Source: Paracoccaceae bacterium (GTDB lineage: Bacteria; Pseudomonadota; Alphaproteobacteria; Rhodobacterales; Rhodobacteraceae). Taken from it: DNA of 64,000 nt. The stretch is taken from positions 62,001 through 126,000 of the forward strand of contig JAFMKS010000001.1 in NCBI GenBank assembly GCA_017852835.1. The letters are read 5' to 3'. Position 1 is the stretch's first letter, and every line of letters starts with the position of its first letter. Shown piece by piece: positions 31,538-40,754 of this stretch. Under the pieces are notes generated by a model. That model was not told the DNA's origin, did no database searches, and saw only the letters and a list, made by a program, of their open reading frames with translations. The position numbers were made by a program, and so were the translations under genes.

Positions 31538-31751
31538 AACCTGTCCAACGCTGTCTTTGGTATTCGATATACGCTAGAAAACGAAACTTTGCATTTCCTA
31601 TATTAAGTCCGAAACGGACCTAAAAACCACTGATTAAAAGTCCATTTGAATTTACGTGTGCCACAGTTTTCAATAAAGGGTCAGTAATAATGACTTTTAT
31701 TGTGTTTGTTCATGGTGTAGATGACGCATGAAACTCAGTTAGGAGGCAATC

Positions 31752-33233
31752 ATGGCAAAACAGCCAATGTTGAAATTTGTGAAAATCGATCGCGAGATGC
31801 CGCAAAAACGCGCTGCAGACGCGCGGAACAAAGATTTTAACGAAATCTATGCTGAGTTCGCAGCCGAAAAGGCAAAAGAACAAGCGAGTCGTTGTAGCCA
31901 ATGCGGCGTACCGTATTGCCAATCGCATTGCCCGTTGCACAACAACATCCCAGACTGGTTGCGCATGACGGCTGAGGGTCGTTTGCAAGAGGCCTATGAA
32001 ACCTCACAAATGACGAATACCTTTCCAGAGGTCTGCGGACGCATCTGCCCGCAAGACCGTTTGTGTGAAGGCAACTGTGTGATCGAACAATCGGGTCATG
32101 AGACTGTAACGATTGGGGCTGTTGAAAAATATATTACAGAGGCGGCTTGGGAAAATGGCTGGGTCAAATCAATCTCACCCGCTGCTGAATTGACGCAAAG
32201 CATTGGTATCATCGGCGCCGGTCCGGGTGGTATGGCCGCTGCGGACCGTTTGCGCCGCGCGGGCTACCAAGTAACGGTTTATGACCGTTATGATCGTATG
32301 GGCGGTTTGCTCACCTACGGTATTCCCTCCTTTAAGTTGGAAAAATACGTCATTGAACGCCGTACAAATCAGTTCGCGGAAGGCGGCATTGATATGCAGC
32401 TGAACACAAATGTTGGTGTGGACATCACATTCGAAGAATTGCGTGAAAAGCATGACGCCATCCTGATTGCGACAGGCGTTTATAAACTGCGCGAATTGGA
32501 CGACAGCACCTATGGCAATGACCTGACAGGGAATGTTCAGGCGCTGGGCTATCTAACTGCATCGAATAAGGCGAATTTTGGGGATGATGTGCCCGAACAC
32601 AATGATGGCACCCTGAATGCTGCGGGCAAACGCGTGGTTGTCATCGGCGGTGGTGACACGGCAATGGACTGCGCGCGTACTGCACTGCGTCAAGGGGCTG
32701 AAAAGGTAACTGTGATGTATCGCCGTGACCGTGAAAACATGCCGGGATCACAACGCGAAGTACAAAACGCCGAAGAAGAAGGCGCAGTGTTTGAATGGCT
32801 ATCTGCCCCATTGGGGTTTGTATCGGACAACAACGTCACTGATTTTGCAAACCCTGGCCAGCAATCTGGCAAGGTTAAAGGCGTTGTCGCGCAGCGTATG
32901 CGCCTTGGGGCGCCAGATGCCTCTGGTCGTCGCACACCCGAAGTGATGCAGGGCAGCGAATTTTTGATCGAGGCGGATATTGTTGTTAAAGCACTGGGTT
33001 TCACGCCAGAAGATTTGCCAACGCTTTGGGGTCAACCAGAATTACCCGTAAGCCGCTGGGGAACGATTAAGGCGGAGTATGGCACGGGTCGCACGGACCT
33101 TGAGGGTGTCTATGCCGTGGGTGATATTGTGCGCGGTGCCTCACTTGTTGTGTGGGCAATTCGCGATGGACGCGAGGCCGCAGATGCCATCATCGCGGAC
33201 CTAGAATCCAAACAAACGATCGCCGCTGAATAA
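31752..33233 (+). CDS. gltD: Glutamate synthase small (beta) subunit
   Basis: 493 residues. N-terminal cysteines for two 4Fe-4S clusters are in CSQCGVPYCQSHCP and CGRICPQDRLCEGNC (about 47-110). FAD site: IGIIGAGPGGMAAADRL (about 155); NADPH site: VVVIGGGDTAMDCARTA (about 295). It supplies electrons from NADPH to the large subunit. The start follows a strong AGGAGGC site. The 213-bp upstream gap holds a short hairpin (GTCCG-AAA-CGGAC at 31607-31619) and a candidate -10 near 31600. gltB follows after 92 bp, with a repeat element between. Confidence 0.96.
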   Translation: MAKQPMLKFVKIDREMPQKRAADARNKDFNEIYAEFAAEKAKEQASRCSQCGVPYCQSHCPLHNNIPDWLRMTAEGRLQEAYETSQMTNTFPEVCGRICPQDRLCEGNCVIEQSGHETVTIGAVEKYITEAAWENGWVKSISPAAELTQSIGIIGAGPGGMAAADRLRRAGYQVTVYDRYDRMGGLLTYGIPSFKLEKYVIERRTNQFAEGGIDMQLNTNVGVDITFEELREKHDAILIATGVYKLRELDDSTYGNDLTGNVQALGYLTASNKANFGDDVPEHNDGTLNAAGKRVVVIGGGDTAMDCARTALRQGAEKVTVMYRRDRENMPGSQREVQNAEEEGAVFEWLSAPLGFVSDNNVTDFANPGQQSGKVKGVVAQRMRLGAPDASGRRTPEVMQGSEFLIEADIVVKALGFTPEDLPTLWGQPELPVSRWGTIKAEYGTGRTDLEGVYAVGDIVRGASLVVWAIRDGREAADAIIADLESKQTIAAE

Positions 33234-33245
33234 CCATATGTTTCT

Positions 33246-33276
33246 CGTCGGTATCGCGTCGGTATGACGTCGGTGC
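33246..33276 (+). repeat. CGTCGGTAT repeat between gltD and gltB
   Basis: Three 9-base units with an 11-base period: CGTCGGTAT (33246), CGTCGGTAT (33257), CGTCGGTGC (33268), with linkers CG and GA. It starts 12 bp after the gltD stop and ends 49 bp before the gltB start. Nearly the same array follows serB (49021), and the same array is inside recQ (1092). No inverted symmetry, so a hairpin role is unlikely. Confidence 0.85.
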
Positions 33277-33325
33277 AAACGTTAAAAATTACCTAATAGG
33301 GTGCCTTGCACCTTGGGAGACTGAA

Positions 33326-36300
33326 ATGACAAAATTTGATAAAAACTGGGTCGCCGCAGAAGAAGCCAAGCGCCAATGGATGGCAGAAAACGGTCTGTAT
33401 CGCGAAGAGTATGAACACGCCTCTTGTGGGGTGGGTTTGGTTGTCTCAATCGATGGAAAGCCAAGCCGCAAGGTTGTTGAAAACGGGATCGCAGCGCTGA
33501 AGGCTGTTTGGCACCGTGGTGCTGTGGATGCGGACGGCAAAACAGGTGATGGCGCGGGTATCCACGTTCAGATCCCTGTTCCGTTTTTCTATGATCAGGT
33601 GCGTCGCACAGGTCACGAACCACGCAAGGGTGAATTGATTGCGGTTGGTCAGGTATTTTTGCCACGTACAGATTTCGGCGCCCAAGAGACATGCCGTACA
33701 ATCGTAGAAAGCGAAATTCTACGGATGGGTTATTTCATCTATGGTTGGCGCCATGTTCCTGTTGAGGTTGATTGCCTTGGCGACAAGGCGAACGCCACAC
33801 GTCCAGAGATTGAGCAAATTCTAATCTCAAACAGTAAGGGCGTGGATGAGGAAACATTCGAGCGCGAATTGTATGTAATCCGCCGCCGCATTGAAAAGGC
33901 TGCCGCGTCAGCAGGCATCAATGGTCTATACCTTGCGTCGCTGTCATGCCGTTCCATTATTTATAAGGGCATGATGTTGGCGGAACAGGTTGCTGTGTTC
34001 TATCCCGATCTGATGGACGAACGCTTTGAATCCGCGTTTGCATTGTATCACCAACGCTATTCAACAAACACATTCCCACAGTGGTGGTTGGCACAGCCGT
34101 TCCGCATGTTGGCACACAACGGTGAAATCAACACGCTGAAGGGCAACGTAAATTGGATGAAAAGCCATGAAATCCGCATGGCGTCCTCTGCGTTTGGCGA
34201 TATGGCTGAAGATATCAAACCAATCATTCCAGGTGGGTCATCTGACTCGGCTGCATTGGATGCGGTGTTTGAGGTTTTGGTGCGCGCAGGTCGTAATGCG
34301 CCAATGGCGAAAACCATGTTGGTTCCAGAAAGTTGGTCCAAACAAGCCAAGGACCTGCCACAAGCATGGCGTGATATGTATTCCTATTGCAACTCTGTGA
34401 TGGAACCATGGGATGGTCCTGCCGCACTTGCCATGACAGACGGGCGCTGGGTCTGTGCGGGTTTGGACCGCAATGGTCTGCGCCCACTGCGCTATGTCAT
34501 CACGGGTGACGGTCTACTGATCGCGGGGTCCGAAGTGGGCATGGTTCCTACGGATGAGGCGATTGTGCGCGAAAAAGGCGCGCTTGGCCCAGGTCAGTTG
34601 CTGGCGGTCGATATGGCCGAAGGCACATTGTACCACGACACCGAGATCAAAGATAAATTGGCCGCCGCCCAGCCATTTGGCGAGTGGGTTGGCAAAATCA
34701 AAGATCTTGATGAAGCGCTGGCACAAGTCACCGAAAAGCAACTGTTCAGTGGTGAAGAATTGCGCAAACGTCAAATCGCTGCTGGCTACAGCATTGAAGA
34801 GATTGAGCAAATCCTTGCCCCAATGGCAGAAGATGGCAAAGAAACATTGGCATCCATGGGGGATGACACGCCATCTGCGGTTCTGTCGAAAAAATACCGC
34901 CCGCTTAGCCATTATTTCCGTCAAAACTTCTCGCAGGTGACGAACCCACCGATTGACAGTTTGCGTGAATATCGCGTGATGTCGTTGAAAACACGTTTTG
35001 GTAACCTGAAAAACGTGTTGGACGAAAGCAGCGCGCAAACCGAAATCTTGGTTTTGGACAGCCCCTTTGTTGGCAACGCCCAATGGGACGTTCTGATGGA
35101 GAATTTCAACGCGGATATGGTGTCAATCGACTGTACCTTTGACCCAAGCGTTGGTGAAAATGCATTGCGTGACGCGCTTGAGCGTATTCGCAGCGAGGCC
35201 GAGGATGCAGTGCGTTCAGGTGCGGGCCACTTGGTCCTAACAGATATCGCATCGGGTGATGGCAAAACAGCAATGCCAATGATTTTGGCAACATCAGCTG
35301 TGCATTCGCATCTAACACGTCGTGGATTGCGCACATTCTGTTCATTGAACGTGCGTTCCGCGGAATGTATTGATCCGCATTACTTTGCTGTTTTGATCGG
35401 CTGTGGTGCAACCGTTGTGAACGCCTATCTGGCAGAAGACACATTGGCAGATCGCATTGATCGTGGATTGTTGAATGGCCCATTGACCGAAGCGATGAGC
35501 CGCTATCGCGAAGCGATTGACCAAGGTTTGCTGAAAATCATGGCGAAAATGGGCATCTCTGTCATTTCGTCCTATCGCGGTGGTTTGAACTTTGAAGCGG
35601 TTGGCCTTTCGCGTGCGATGTGTGCCGAATATTTCCCAGGGTTGATCAGCCGTATTTCAGGAATTGGTGTGTCAGGCATCCAAAAGAAATCCGTTGAAAT
35701 CCACAATGCGGGCTGGTTGGCTGATGGGATTTTGCCAATTGGCGGTTTCTATAAATCACGTAAAACTGGTGAAACCCATGCGTGGGAAGCACAGACAATG
35801 CACATGATGCAGGCGGCGTGTAACCGCGCGAGCTATGATCTGTGGAAACAATATAGTCAGCGTATGCAGGCCAATCCGCCCATTCATTTGCGCGATCTAT
35901 TGGCCATCAAACCCATCGGTGCACCCGTGCCGTTGGAAGAGGTGGAAAGCATCACCTCCATTCGCAAACGGTTCGTAACACCAGGTATGTCATTGGGTGC
36001 CTTGTCACCCGAGGCGCATAAAACCCTAAACGTTGCGATGAACCGCATTGGCGCGAAATCAGACAGTGGTGAGGGCGGAGAAGATCCCGCACACTTCCAC
36101 CCTGAACCAAACGGGGACAACCCATCGGCCAAAATTAAACAGGTTGCTTCTGGTCGTTTTGGTGTGACCGCGGAATACCTAAACCAGTGTGAAGAGCTTG
36201 AGATCAAGGTCGCACAGGGTGCAAAACCAGGTGAAGGTGGTCAGTTGCCCGGTATGAAGGTGACAGATCTGATCGCGCGTTTGCGTCATTCGACCAAGGG

Positions 36301-37861
36301 TGTGACATTGATTTCACCACCGCCACACCACGACATCTATTCGATCGAGGATTTGGCGCAGTTGATCTATGACCTCAAACAGATCAACCCGCGCTGTAAG
36401 GTGACGGTGAAATTGGTTGCGGCCTCTGGCGTTGGGACCATTGCCGCAGGTGTGGCCAAGGCCGAAGCAGACGTCATTTTGATTTCTGGTCACAACGGTG
36501 GCACGGGCGCATCACCTGCAACCTCGATCAAATTCGCAGGTTTGCCATGGGAAATGGGTTTGACAGAAGCGCACCAAGTGCTTGCCATGAACAACCTACG
36601 TGATCGCGTCACGTTGCGGACTGATGGTGGTCTGCGCACAGGTCGTGATATCGTCATGGCCGCAATGATGGGCGCTGAGGAATATGGTATCGGTACTGCC
36701 GCATTGATTGCGATGGGCTGTATCATGGTGCGTCAGTGTCAGTCGAACACATGCCCCGTAGGTGTGTGCACGCAAGACGAAGCCCTACGTGAAAAATTCA
36801 CTGGTAATGCGGATAAAGTTGTCAATCTGATCACTTTCTACGCGCAAGAGGTTCGTGAAATCTTGGCCTCAATCGGAGCGCGATCATTGGATGACGTTAT
36901 CGGTCGCGCGGATCTGTTGGGTCAGGTCAGCCGTGGTTCTGATCACTTGGATGATCTGGACTTGAACCCTCTGTTGATCAAGGTGGATGGATCTGACAGC
37001 ATTAACTATGATCGTGATCGCCCACGCAATGCGGTTCCCGATACATTGGATGCCGAAATCGTTCGGGATGCGGCTCGTTTCCTAAACGATGGTGAAAAGA
37101 TGCAGCTGTCTTATGCGGTGCAAAACACGCATCGTACGGTGGGCACACGCACCTCAAGCCATATTGTTCGCAACTTTGGCATGCGCAACAGCTTGCAATC
37201 AGATCACCTAACCGTGAAACTGACAGGCTCGGCTGGTCAGGCGCTTGGTGCTTTTGCGGCACCTGGTCTTAAGATCGAAGTGTCAGGTGATGCAAACGAC
37301 TATGTTGGTAAGGGTCTCTCTGGCGGTATCATCTCGGTTCGTCCACCGATGGTCAGCCCATTGGTCGCAGCGGAAAACACAATCATCGGAAACACGGTTC
37401 TATACGGTGCGACAGATGGTTATTTGTTTGCCGCAGGACGCGCAGGTGAACGTTTTGCCGTTCGTAACTCTGGTGCCAAAGTTGTCGTTGAAGGCTGTGG
37501 TTCAAACGGATGTGAATATATGACAGGCGGTATTGCGGTCATCTTGGGTACAATCGGTGCGAACTTTGGCGCGGGTATGACGGGCGGAATGGCCTATCTC
37601 TATGATCCTGAAGGTCTAGTGGACGACATGTTGAACATGGAGTCGCTGGTTACAGGACCCGTTGCTGTGCAGCATTGGGAGGATCAATTACTGGATCTGA
37701 TCCAACGCCATGTCGCAGAAACCAATTCAGCAAAAGGCGCGGAAATCCTGCGCAACTGGGATCTGGAAAAGGCGAATTTTGTTCAGGTCTGTCCAAAAGA
37801 GATGTTGGATAAAATTCCCCATCCATTGACCCTAGAACAGGATGCGGTTCCCGCAGAATAA
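33326..37861 (+). CDS. gltB: Glutamate synthase large (alpha) subunit
   Basis: 1511 residues. The catalytic Cys is residue 34 (HASCGVGLV), so a 33-residue propeptide must be removed. Class II amidotransferase domain first, then the central domain, an FMN-binding synthase domain (GHNGGTGASPATSIKFAG, about 1055) with the 3Fe-4S cysteines in CIMVRQCQSNTCPVGVC, and the beta-helix GXGXG domain at the end. It converts glutamine and 2-oxoglutarate to two glutamates. It forms the GOGAT operon with gltD. A strong terminator follows. Confidence 0.97.
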   Translation: MTKFDKNWVAAEEAKRQWMAENGLYREEYEHASCGVGLVVSIDGKPSRKVVENGIAALKAVWHRGAVDADGKTGDGAGIHVQIPVPFFYDQVRRTGHEPRKGELIAVGQVFLPRTDFGAQETCRTIVESEILRMGYFIYGWRHVPVEVDCLGDKANATRPEIEQILISNSKGVDEETFERELYVIRRRIEKAAASAGINGLYLASLSCRSIIYKGMMLAEQVAVFYPDLMDERFESAFALYHQRYSTNTFPQWWLAQPFRMLAHNGEINTLKGNVNWMKSHEIRMASSAFGDMAEDIKPIIPGGSSDSAALDAVFEVLVRAGRNAPMAKTMLVPESWSKQAKDLPQAWRDMYSYCNSVMEPWDGPAALAMTDGRWVCAGLDRNGLRPLRYVITGDGLLIAGSEVGMVPTDEAIVREKGALGPGQLLAVDMAEGTLYHDTEIKDKLAAAQPFGEWVGKIKDLDEALAQVTEKQLFSGEELRKRQIAAGYSIEEIEQILAPMAEDGKETLASMGDDTPSAVLSKKYRPLSHYFRQNFSQVTNPPIDSLREYRVMSLKTRFGNLKNVLDESSAQTEILVLDSPFVGNAQWDVLMENFNADMVSIDCTFDPSVGENALRDALERIRSEAEDAVRSGAGHLVLTDIASGDGKTAMPMILATSAVHSHLTRRGLRTFCSLNVRSAECIDPHYFAVLIGCGATVVNAYLAEDTLADRIDRGLLNGPLTEAMSRYREAIDQGLLKIMAKMGISVISSYRGGLNFEAVGLSRAMCAEYFPGLISRISGIGVSGIQKKSVEIHNAGWLADGILPIGGFYKSRKTGETHAWEAQTMHMMQAACNRASYDLWKQYSQRMQANPPIHLRDLLAIKPIGAPVPLEEVESITSIRKRFVTPGMSLGALSPEAHKTLNVAMNRIGAKSDSGEGGEDPAHFHPEPNGDNPSAKIKQVASGRFGVTAEYLNQCEELEIKVAQGAKPGEGGQLPGMKVTDLIARLRHSTKGVTLISPPPHHDIYSIEDLAQLIYDLKQINPRCKVTVKLVAASGVGTIAAGVAKAEADVILISGHNGGTGASPATSIKFAGLPWEMGLTEAHQVLAMNNLRDRVTLRTDGGLRTGRDIVMAAMMGAEEYGIGTAALIAMGCIMVRQCQSNTCPVGVCTQDEALREKFTGNADKVVNLITFYAQEVREILASIGARSLDDVIGRADLLGQVSRGSDHLDDLDLNPLLIKVDGSDSINYDRDRPRNAVPDTLDAEIVRDAARFLNDGEKMQLSYAVQNTHRTVGTRTSSHIVRNFGMRNSLQSDHLTVKLTGSAGQALGAFAAPGLKIEVSGDANDYVGKGLSGGIISVRPPMVSPLVAAENTIIGNTVLYGATDGYLFAAGRAGERFAVRNSGAKVVVEGCGSNGCEYMTGGIAVILGTIGANFGAGMTGGMAYLYDPEGLVDDMLNMESLVTGPVAVQHWEDQLLDLIQRHVAETNSAKGAEILRNWDLEKANFVQVCPKEMLDKIPHPLTLEQDAVPAE

Positions 37862-37867
37862 AACGAA

Positions 37868-37896
37868 AAACGGCCGCATCATGCGGCCGTTTCTTT
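37868..37896. terminator. Bidirectional rho-independent terminator behind gltB
   Basis: Arms ACGGCCGCAT (37870-37879) and ATGCGGCCGT (37881-37890) with flanking A- and T-runs on both sides (AAAAA before, TTTCTTTT after). It ends gltB on the plus strand and fits equally well as the end of a minus-strand transcript coming from 38.05 kb. Confidence 0.85.
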
Positions 37897-38059
37897 TGGG
37901 ACTAATGACTTTGAATATTTCGGGTCATGATGTTGTCCTTTCACTGCTGTATGCCATTCGTCATGAGATCGCGTAACTGGTTCCACCCGATCAGGGTGGC
38001 CGTGGACCGGGGTTAACAAAACCAACGCTTGGTTTCACATTCTTGGGCGGAAAATTATA
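37868..38059 (-). ncRNA. Candidate small RNA or leader with two tiny ORFs
   Basis: On the minus strand a perfect -10 (TATAAT, 38059-38054, -35 weak) leads into a structured stretch: hairpin AAACCAA-GCG-TTGGTTT (38035-38019) and hairpin CCACCC-TGATC-GGGTGG (37999-37983). Then come two in-frame tiny ORFs: MTNGIQQ (37964-37941) and MTRNIQSH (37928-37902), the second with AAAGGA 7 nt before its ATG. The terminator (37890-37870) follows at once. A ~180-nt transcript is predicted. It has no gene downstream to control, because gltB is on the other strand. Unrecognised; no family assigned. Confidence 0.35.
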
Positions 38060-38177
38060 ATAATTGGTAATTTTGATGCTACTATACTATCCACTTATCG
38101 GTGAATTTTTAATAACCTCTACCCTTGGTTCATGTTGCTGAACGCGGTAAGCTGTCCAAAAAACGGAAATTTGAGGC

Positions 38178-38900
38178 ATGGCAAAAAAGGCGATTAAACG
38201 CGCACCACAGAAAAAGTCAAAAACAGGCTCTAATAAACCGAATTGGCGTAAAATCTTGCGCTGGATCGGTATTGGCGGTTTGGCCTGTTCTATCGCGGTT
38301 TTCATCGTTTTCCGCTTTGTCCCCATTCCAACAACCCCCTACATCCTGTCGGAAAAATCCCGACTTGGGTCTGTGTATTCTGAATGGATGCCGATTGAGG
38401 AAATTTCAGACACGCTAAAGGTGACTATTGTTGCGGCTGAAGATGTGAATTTCTGCCAACATTGGGGCTTTGACATGTCCGCCATTCGCGCTGCGATTCA
38501 GGATGGCGGGGCTCGCGGGGCATCGACCCTGACACAGCAGGTCGTGAAAAATACCTTCCTGTGGCACGGGCGCAGTTGGATGCGCAAAACGCTTGAGGCC
38601 TTTTTGACGCCTGTGGTGGAATTGTTCTGGTCCAAAGAACGGATATTAGAAGTCTATCTGAATGTCGCAGAATTTGACGAAGGCGTTTTTGGCGCCGAGG
38701 CCGCGTCTCTGCATTATTTCGGCATCTCCTCAGATAGCCTGACCTTGGCCGAGGCTGCGCGCCTTGCTGCGATTTTGCCAGATCCCAAGGGACGCTCTGC
38801 ATCTGCGCCAACGCAATTCGTGTTGGATCGTGCAGACAATATTCAAGATGGTGCGGTACTGATCCAAAAGGATCAAAGATCACACTGTTTCATGGATTGA
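38178..38900 (+). CDS. mtgA: Monofunctional biosynthetic peptidoglycan transglycosylase
   Basis: 240 residues. A basic N-terminus and a membrane segment (about 28-50) are followed by a glycosyltransferase 51 domain: catalytic glutamate in VAAEDVNFCQHWGFD (about 95), GASTLTQQVVKNTF, and YLNVAEFDEGVFGAEAAS. It polymerises lipid II into glycan strands on the periplasmic face. An unusual C-terminal tail (about 205-240) has no clear match. It has its own upstream region after the gltB terminator. Confidence 0.93.
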   Translation: MAKKAIKRAPQKKSKTGSNKPNWRKILRWIGIGGLACSIAVFIVFRFVPIPTTPYILSEKSRLGSVYSEWMPIEEISDTLKVTIVAAEDVNFCQHWGFDMSAIRAAIQDGGARGASTLTQQVVKNTFLWHGRSWMRKTLEAFLTPVVELFWSKERILEVYLNVAEFDEGVFGAEAASLHYFGISSDSLTLAEAARLAAILPDPKGRSASAPTQFVLDRADNIQDGAVLIQKDQRSHCFMD

Positions 38901-38958
38901 TCCCTGCGTCAGAATTATGCCATTTATACACTGATTTTGATTTGAAAGTTGCCCCACG

Positions 38959-39624
38959 ATGTTGCGCCTTTATCATGTTCCATTGTCCCCTTTCTGCCGC
39001 AAGGTTCGGTTAGTATTGGCCGAAAAAAAGATGGATGTTGAACTGATTGAGGAACGTTATTGGGAACAATCAACGGAATTTTTGCGTCGCAACCCCGCAG
39101 GGAAGGTCCCTATCCTGCGGCACCAAGGGGCGCTTTTGACCGAAAGCACGCCTATCTGCGAGTATATAGAAGAGTTAAACCCAGAACCCTCATTAATTCC
39201 CAACGACGCCGAGGCGCGGTATGAAATGCGCCGATTGGTGTCATGGTTTGATGATAAATTTCATCACGAGGTGACCTCAAACCTACTTTATGAACGGGTG
39301 AACAAAAAGGTATCGGGACAGGGGTTTCCCGATAGCAAAAATATCAAAGAGGGTGCGCGCAAAATCAAATACCATTTGGATTATATGGCCTGGTTGTTAG
39401 AACATCGTCGTTGGTTGGCGGGCGATACAATGACATTGGCCGATTTTGCGGCCGCTGCGCATTTGTCCAGTTTGGATTATATTTCAGATGTGGATTGGAA
39501 CCGATCATCTGTTGTAAAAGATTGGTATGCAAAAATTAAATCGCGCCCTGCGTTTCGCAATATTTTGTCGGATCAGGTGTCTGGGTTCCCACCGCCCCGC
39601 CATTACAATGATTTGGATTTCTGA
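38959..39624 (+). CDS. Glutathione S-transferase family protein
   Basis: 221 residues. N-terminal thioredoxin-like domain LYHVPLSPFCRKVRLVL with a serine/cysteine in the usual place of the active residue, then the conserved NPAGKVPIL and ESTPICEYIEE (about 45-70). A helical C-terminal domain ends with the unusual tail PPPRHYNDLDF. The substrate is unknown. It lies 26 bp upstream of queG and is likely co-transcribed. Confidence 0.88.
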   Translation: MLRLYHVPLSPFCRKVRLVLAEKKMDVELIEERYWEQSTEFLRRNPAGKVPILRHQGALLTESTPICEYIEELNPEPSLIPNDAEARYEMRRLVSWFDDKFHHEVTSNLLYERVNKKVSGQGFPDSKNIKEGARKIKYHLDYMAWLLEHRRWLAGDTMTLADFAAAAHLSSLDYISDVDWNRSSVVKDWYAKIKSRPAFRNILSDQVSGFPPPRHYNDLDF

Positions 39625-39650
39625 TGCCTGCATGGGTTTAGGGGGTCACC

Positions 39651-40688
39651 GTGTCCCTTAAACAGGCGATCATTGATCAGGCGCAGGCTGAGGGATTTTC
39701 GCTCTGCCGTTTTACCCAGCCAGACAGCATTCCGCATGTCCCGGACAAGCTCTCGGATTTCATCGACGCGGGGTATCACGGACAAATGTCATGGATGGCA
39801 GATCGCCAAACATGGCGGGCCAATCCGCGTGAGCTTTGGCCCGATGCGCAAACAATTATCATGCTGGGCGAAAGTTACGCACCAGATCATGATCCCACGG
39901 ACATCCTGAAGCATCCCGAAAAAGGGGCCATATCCGTTTATGCACAAAACAAGGACTATCATGACCTTGTTAAAAAACGCCTGAAACGATTGGCGCGCTG
40001 GTTGATTGCGCATTCAGGTGGCGAGGTGAAAGTGTTTGTCGATACGGCCCCTGTTTCGGAAAAGCCGTTGGGACAGGCCGCAGGTTTGGGGTGGCAGGGC
40101 AAACATACGAATTTGGTCAGCCGCGATTTGGGAAACTGGTTCTTTATTGGGTCTGTCTTTACCACCTTATCTATTGAACCTGACGGGGCAGAGGTGGATC
40201 ATTGCGGATCCTGTCGATCTTGCATCACAGCCTGTCCAACAGACGCCTTTCCCGCACCATATCAATTGGATGCGCGTCGCTGCATTTCCTATTTGACTAT
40301 CGAGCATTCAGGTCCCATTGACGTGGATTTGCGGGGGTTGATGGGCAACCGAATTTACGGATGCGATGATTGTTTGGCCGCCTGTCCGTGGAATAAATTC
40401 GCCAAAGAGGCAAGCGATATCCGCTATCACGCGCGTGCAGATTTGATGGCCCCAGATCTTGGCGAATTGGCGATGTTGGATGATGCTGCATTTCGCGCGA
40501 AATTTTCGGGCAGCCCTATCAAACGCGTTGGTCGCAATCGGTTTGTGCGTAATGTCCTTTATGCGATTGGCAATTCACAGCGGCCCGATTTGCTTCCCGT
40601 TGCCCAAGGTTTGATCGACGATTCTGATCCCACCGTTTCTGATGCTGCCAGATGGGCGGTTCAGCGATTGTCGCAAATGGGGCGCTGA
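39651..40688 (+). CDS. queG: Epoxyqueuosine reductase QueG
   Basis: 345 residues. Two 4Fe-4S motifs: [16 protein letters not shown] (about 182-200) and [17 protein letters not shown] (about 240). The N-terminal cobalamin-binding part and a C-terminal HEAT-like end are family features. It reduces epoxyqueuosine to queuosine in tRNA. The start is GTG at 39651; there is no ATG in a fitting position. Confidence 0.93.
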   Translation: MSLKQAIIDQAQAEGFSLCRFTQPDSIPHVPDKLSDFIDAGYHGQMSWMADRQTWRANPRELWPDAQTIIMLGESYAPDHDPTDILKHPEKGAISVYAQNKDYHDLVKKRLKRLARWLIAHSGGEVKVFVDTAPVSEKPLGQAAGLGWQGKHTNLVSRDLGNWFFIGSVFTTLSIEPDGAEVDHCGSCRSCITACPTDAFPAPYQLDARRCISYLTIEHSGPIDVDLRGLMGNRIYGCDDCLAACPWNKFAKEASDIRYHARADLMAPDLGELAMLDDAAFRAKFSGSPIKRVGRNRFVRNVLYAIGNSQRPDLLPVAQGLIDDSDPTVSDAARWAVQRLSQMGR

Positions 40689-40754
40689 ATATGCCGCAAA
40701 TAGACAGACGTTTTTAGTTCGCCGCGCTATCTCAGCGGAAATGAAGGAGCAGGC

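Noticed and set aside
31607-31619. GTCCG-AAA-CGGAC hairpin as terminator
   Set aside because: It is upstream of both divergent genes (uppP and gltD), has only a 5-bp stem and no T-run.
33246-33276. Repeat array as a riboswitch or attenuator of gltB
   Set aside because: The array lacks self-complementarity and occurs in a coding region and behind serB as well, so a gltB-specific role is not supported.
34514-35083. 189-codon ORF on the minus strand
   Set aside because: Antisense to gltB; no recognisable domain and gltB is intact across it.
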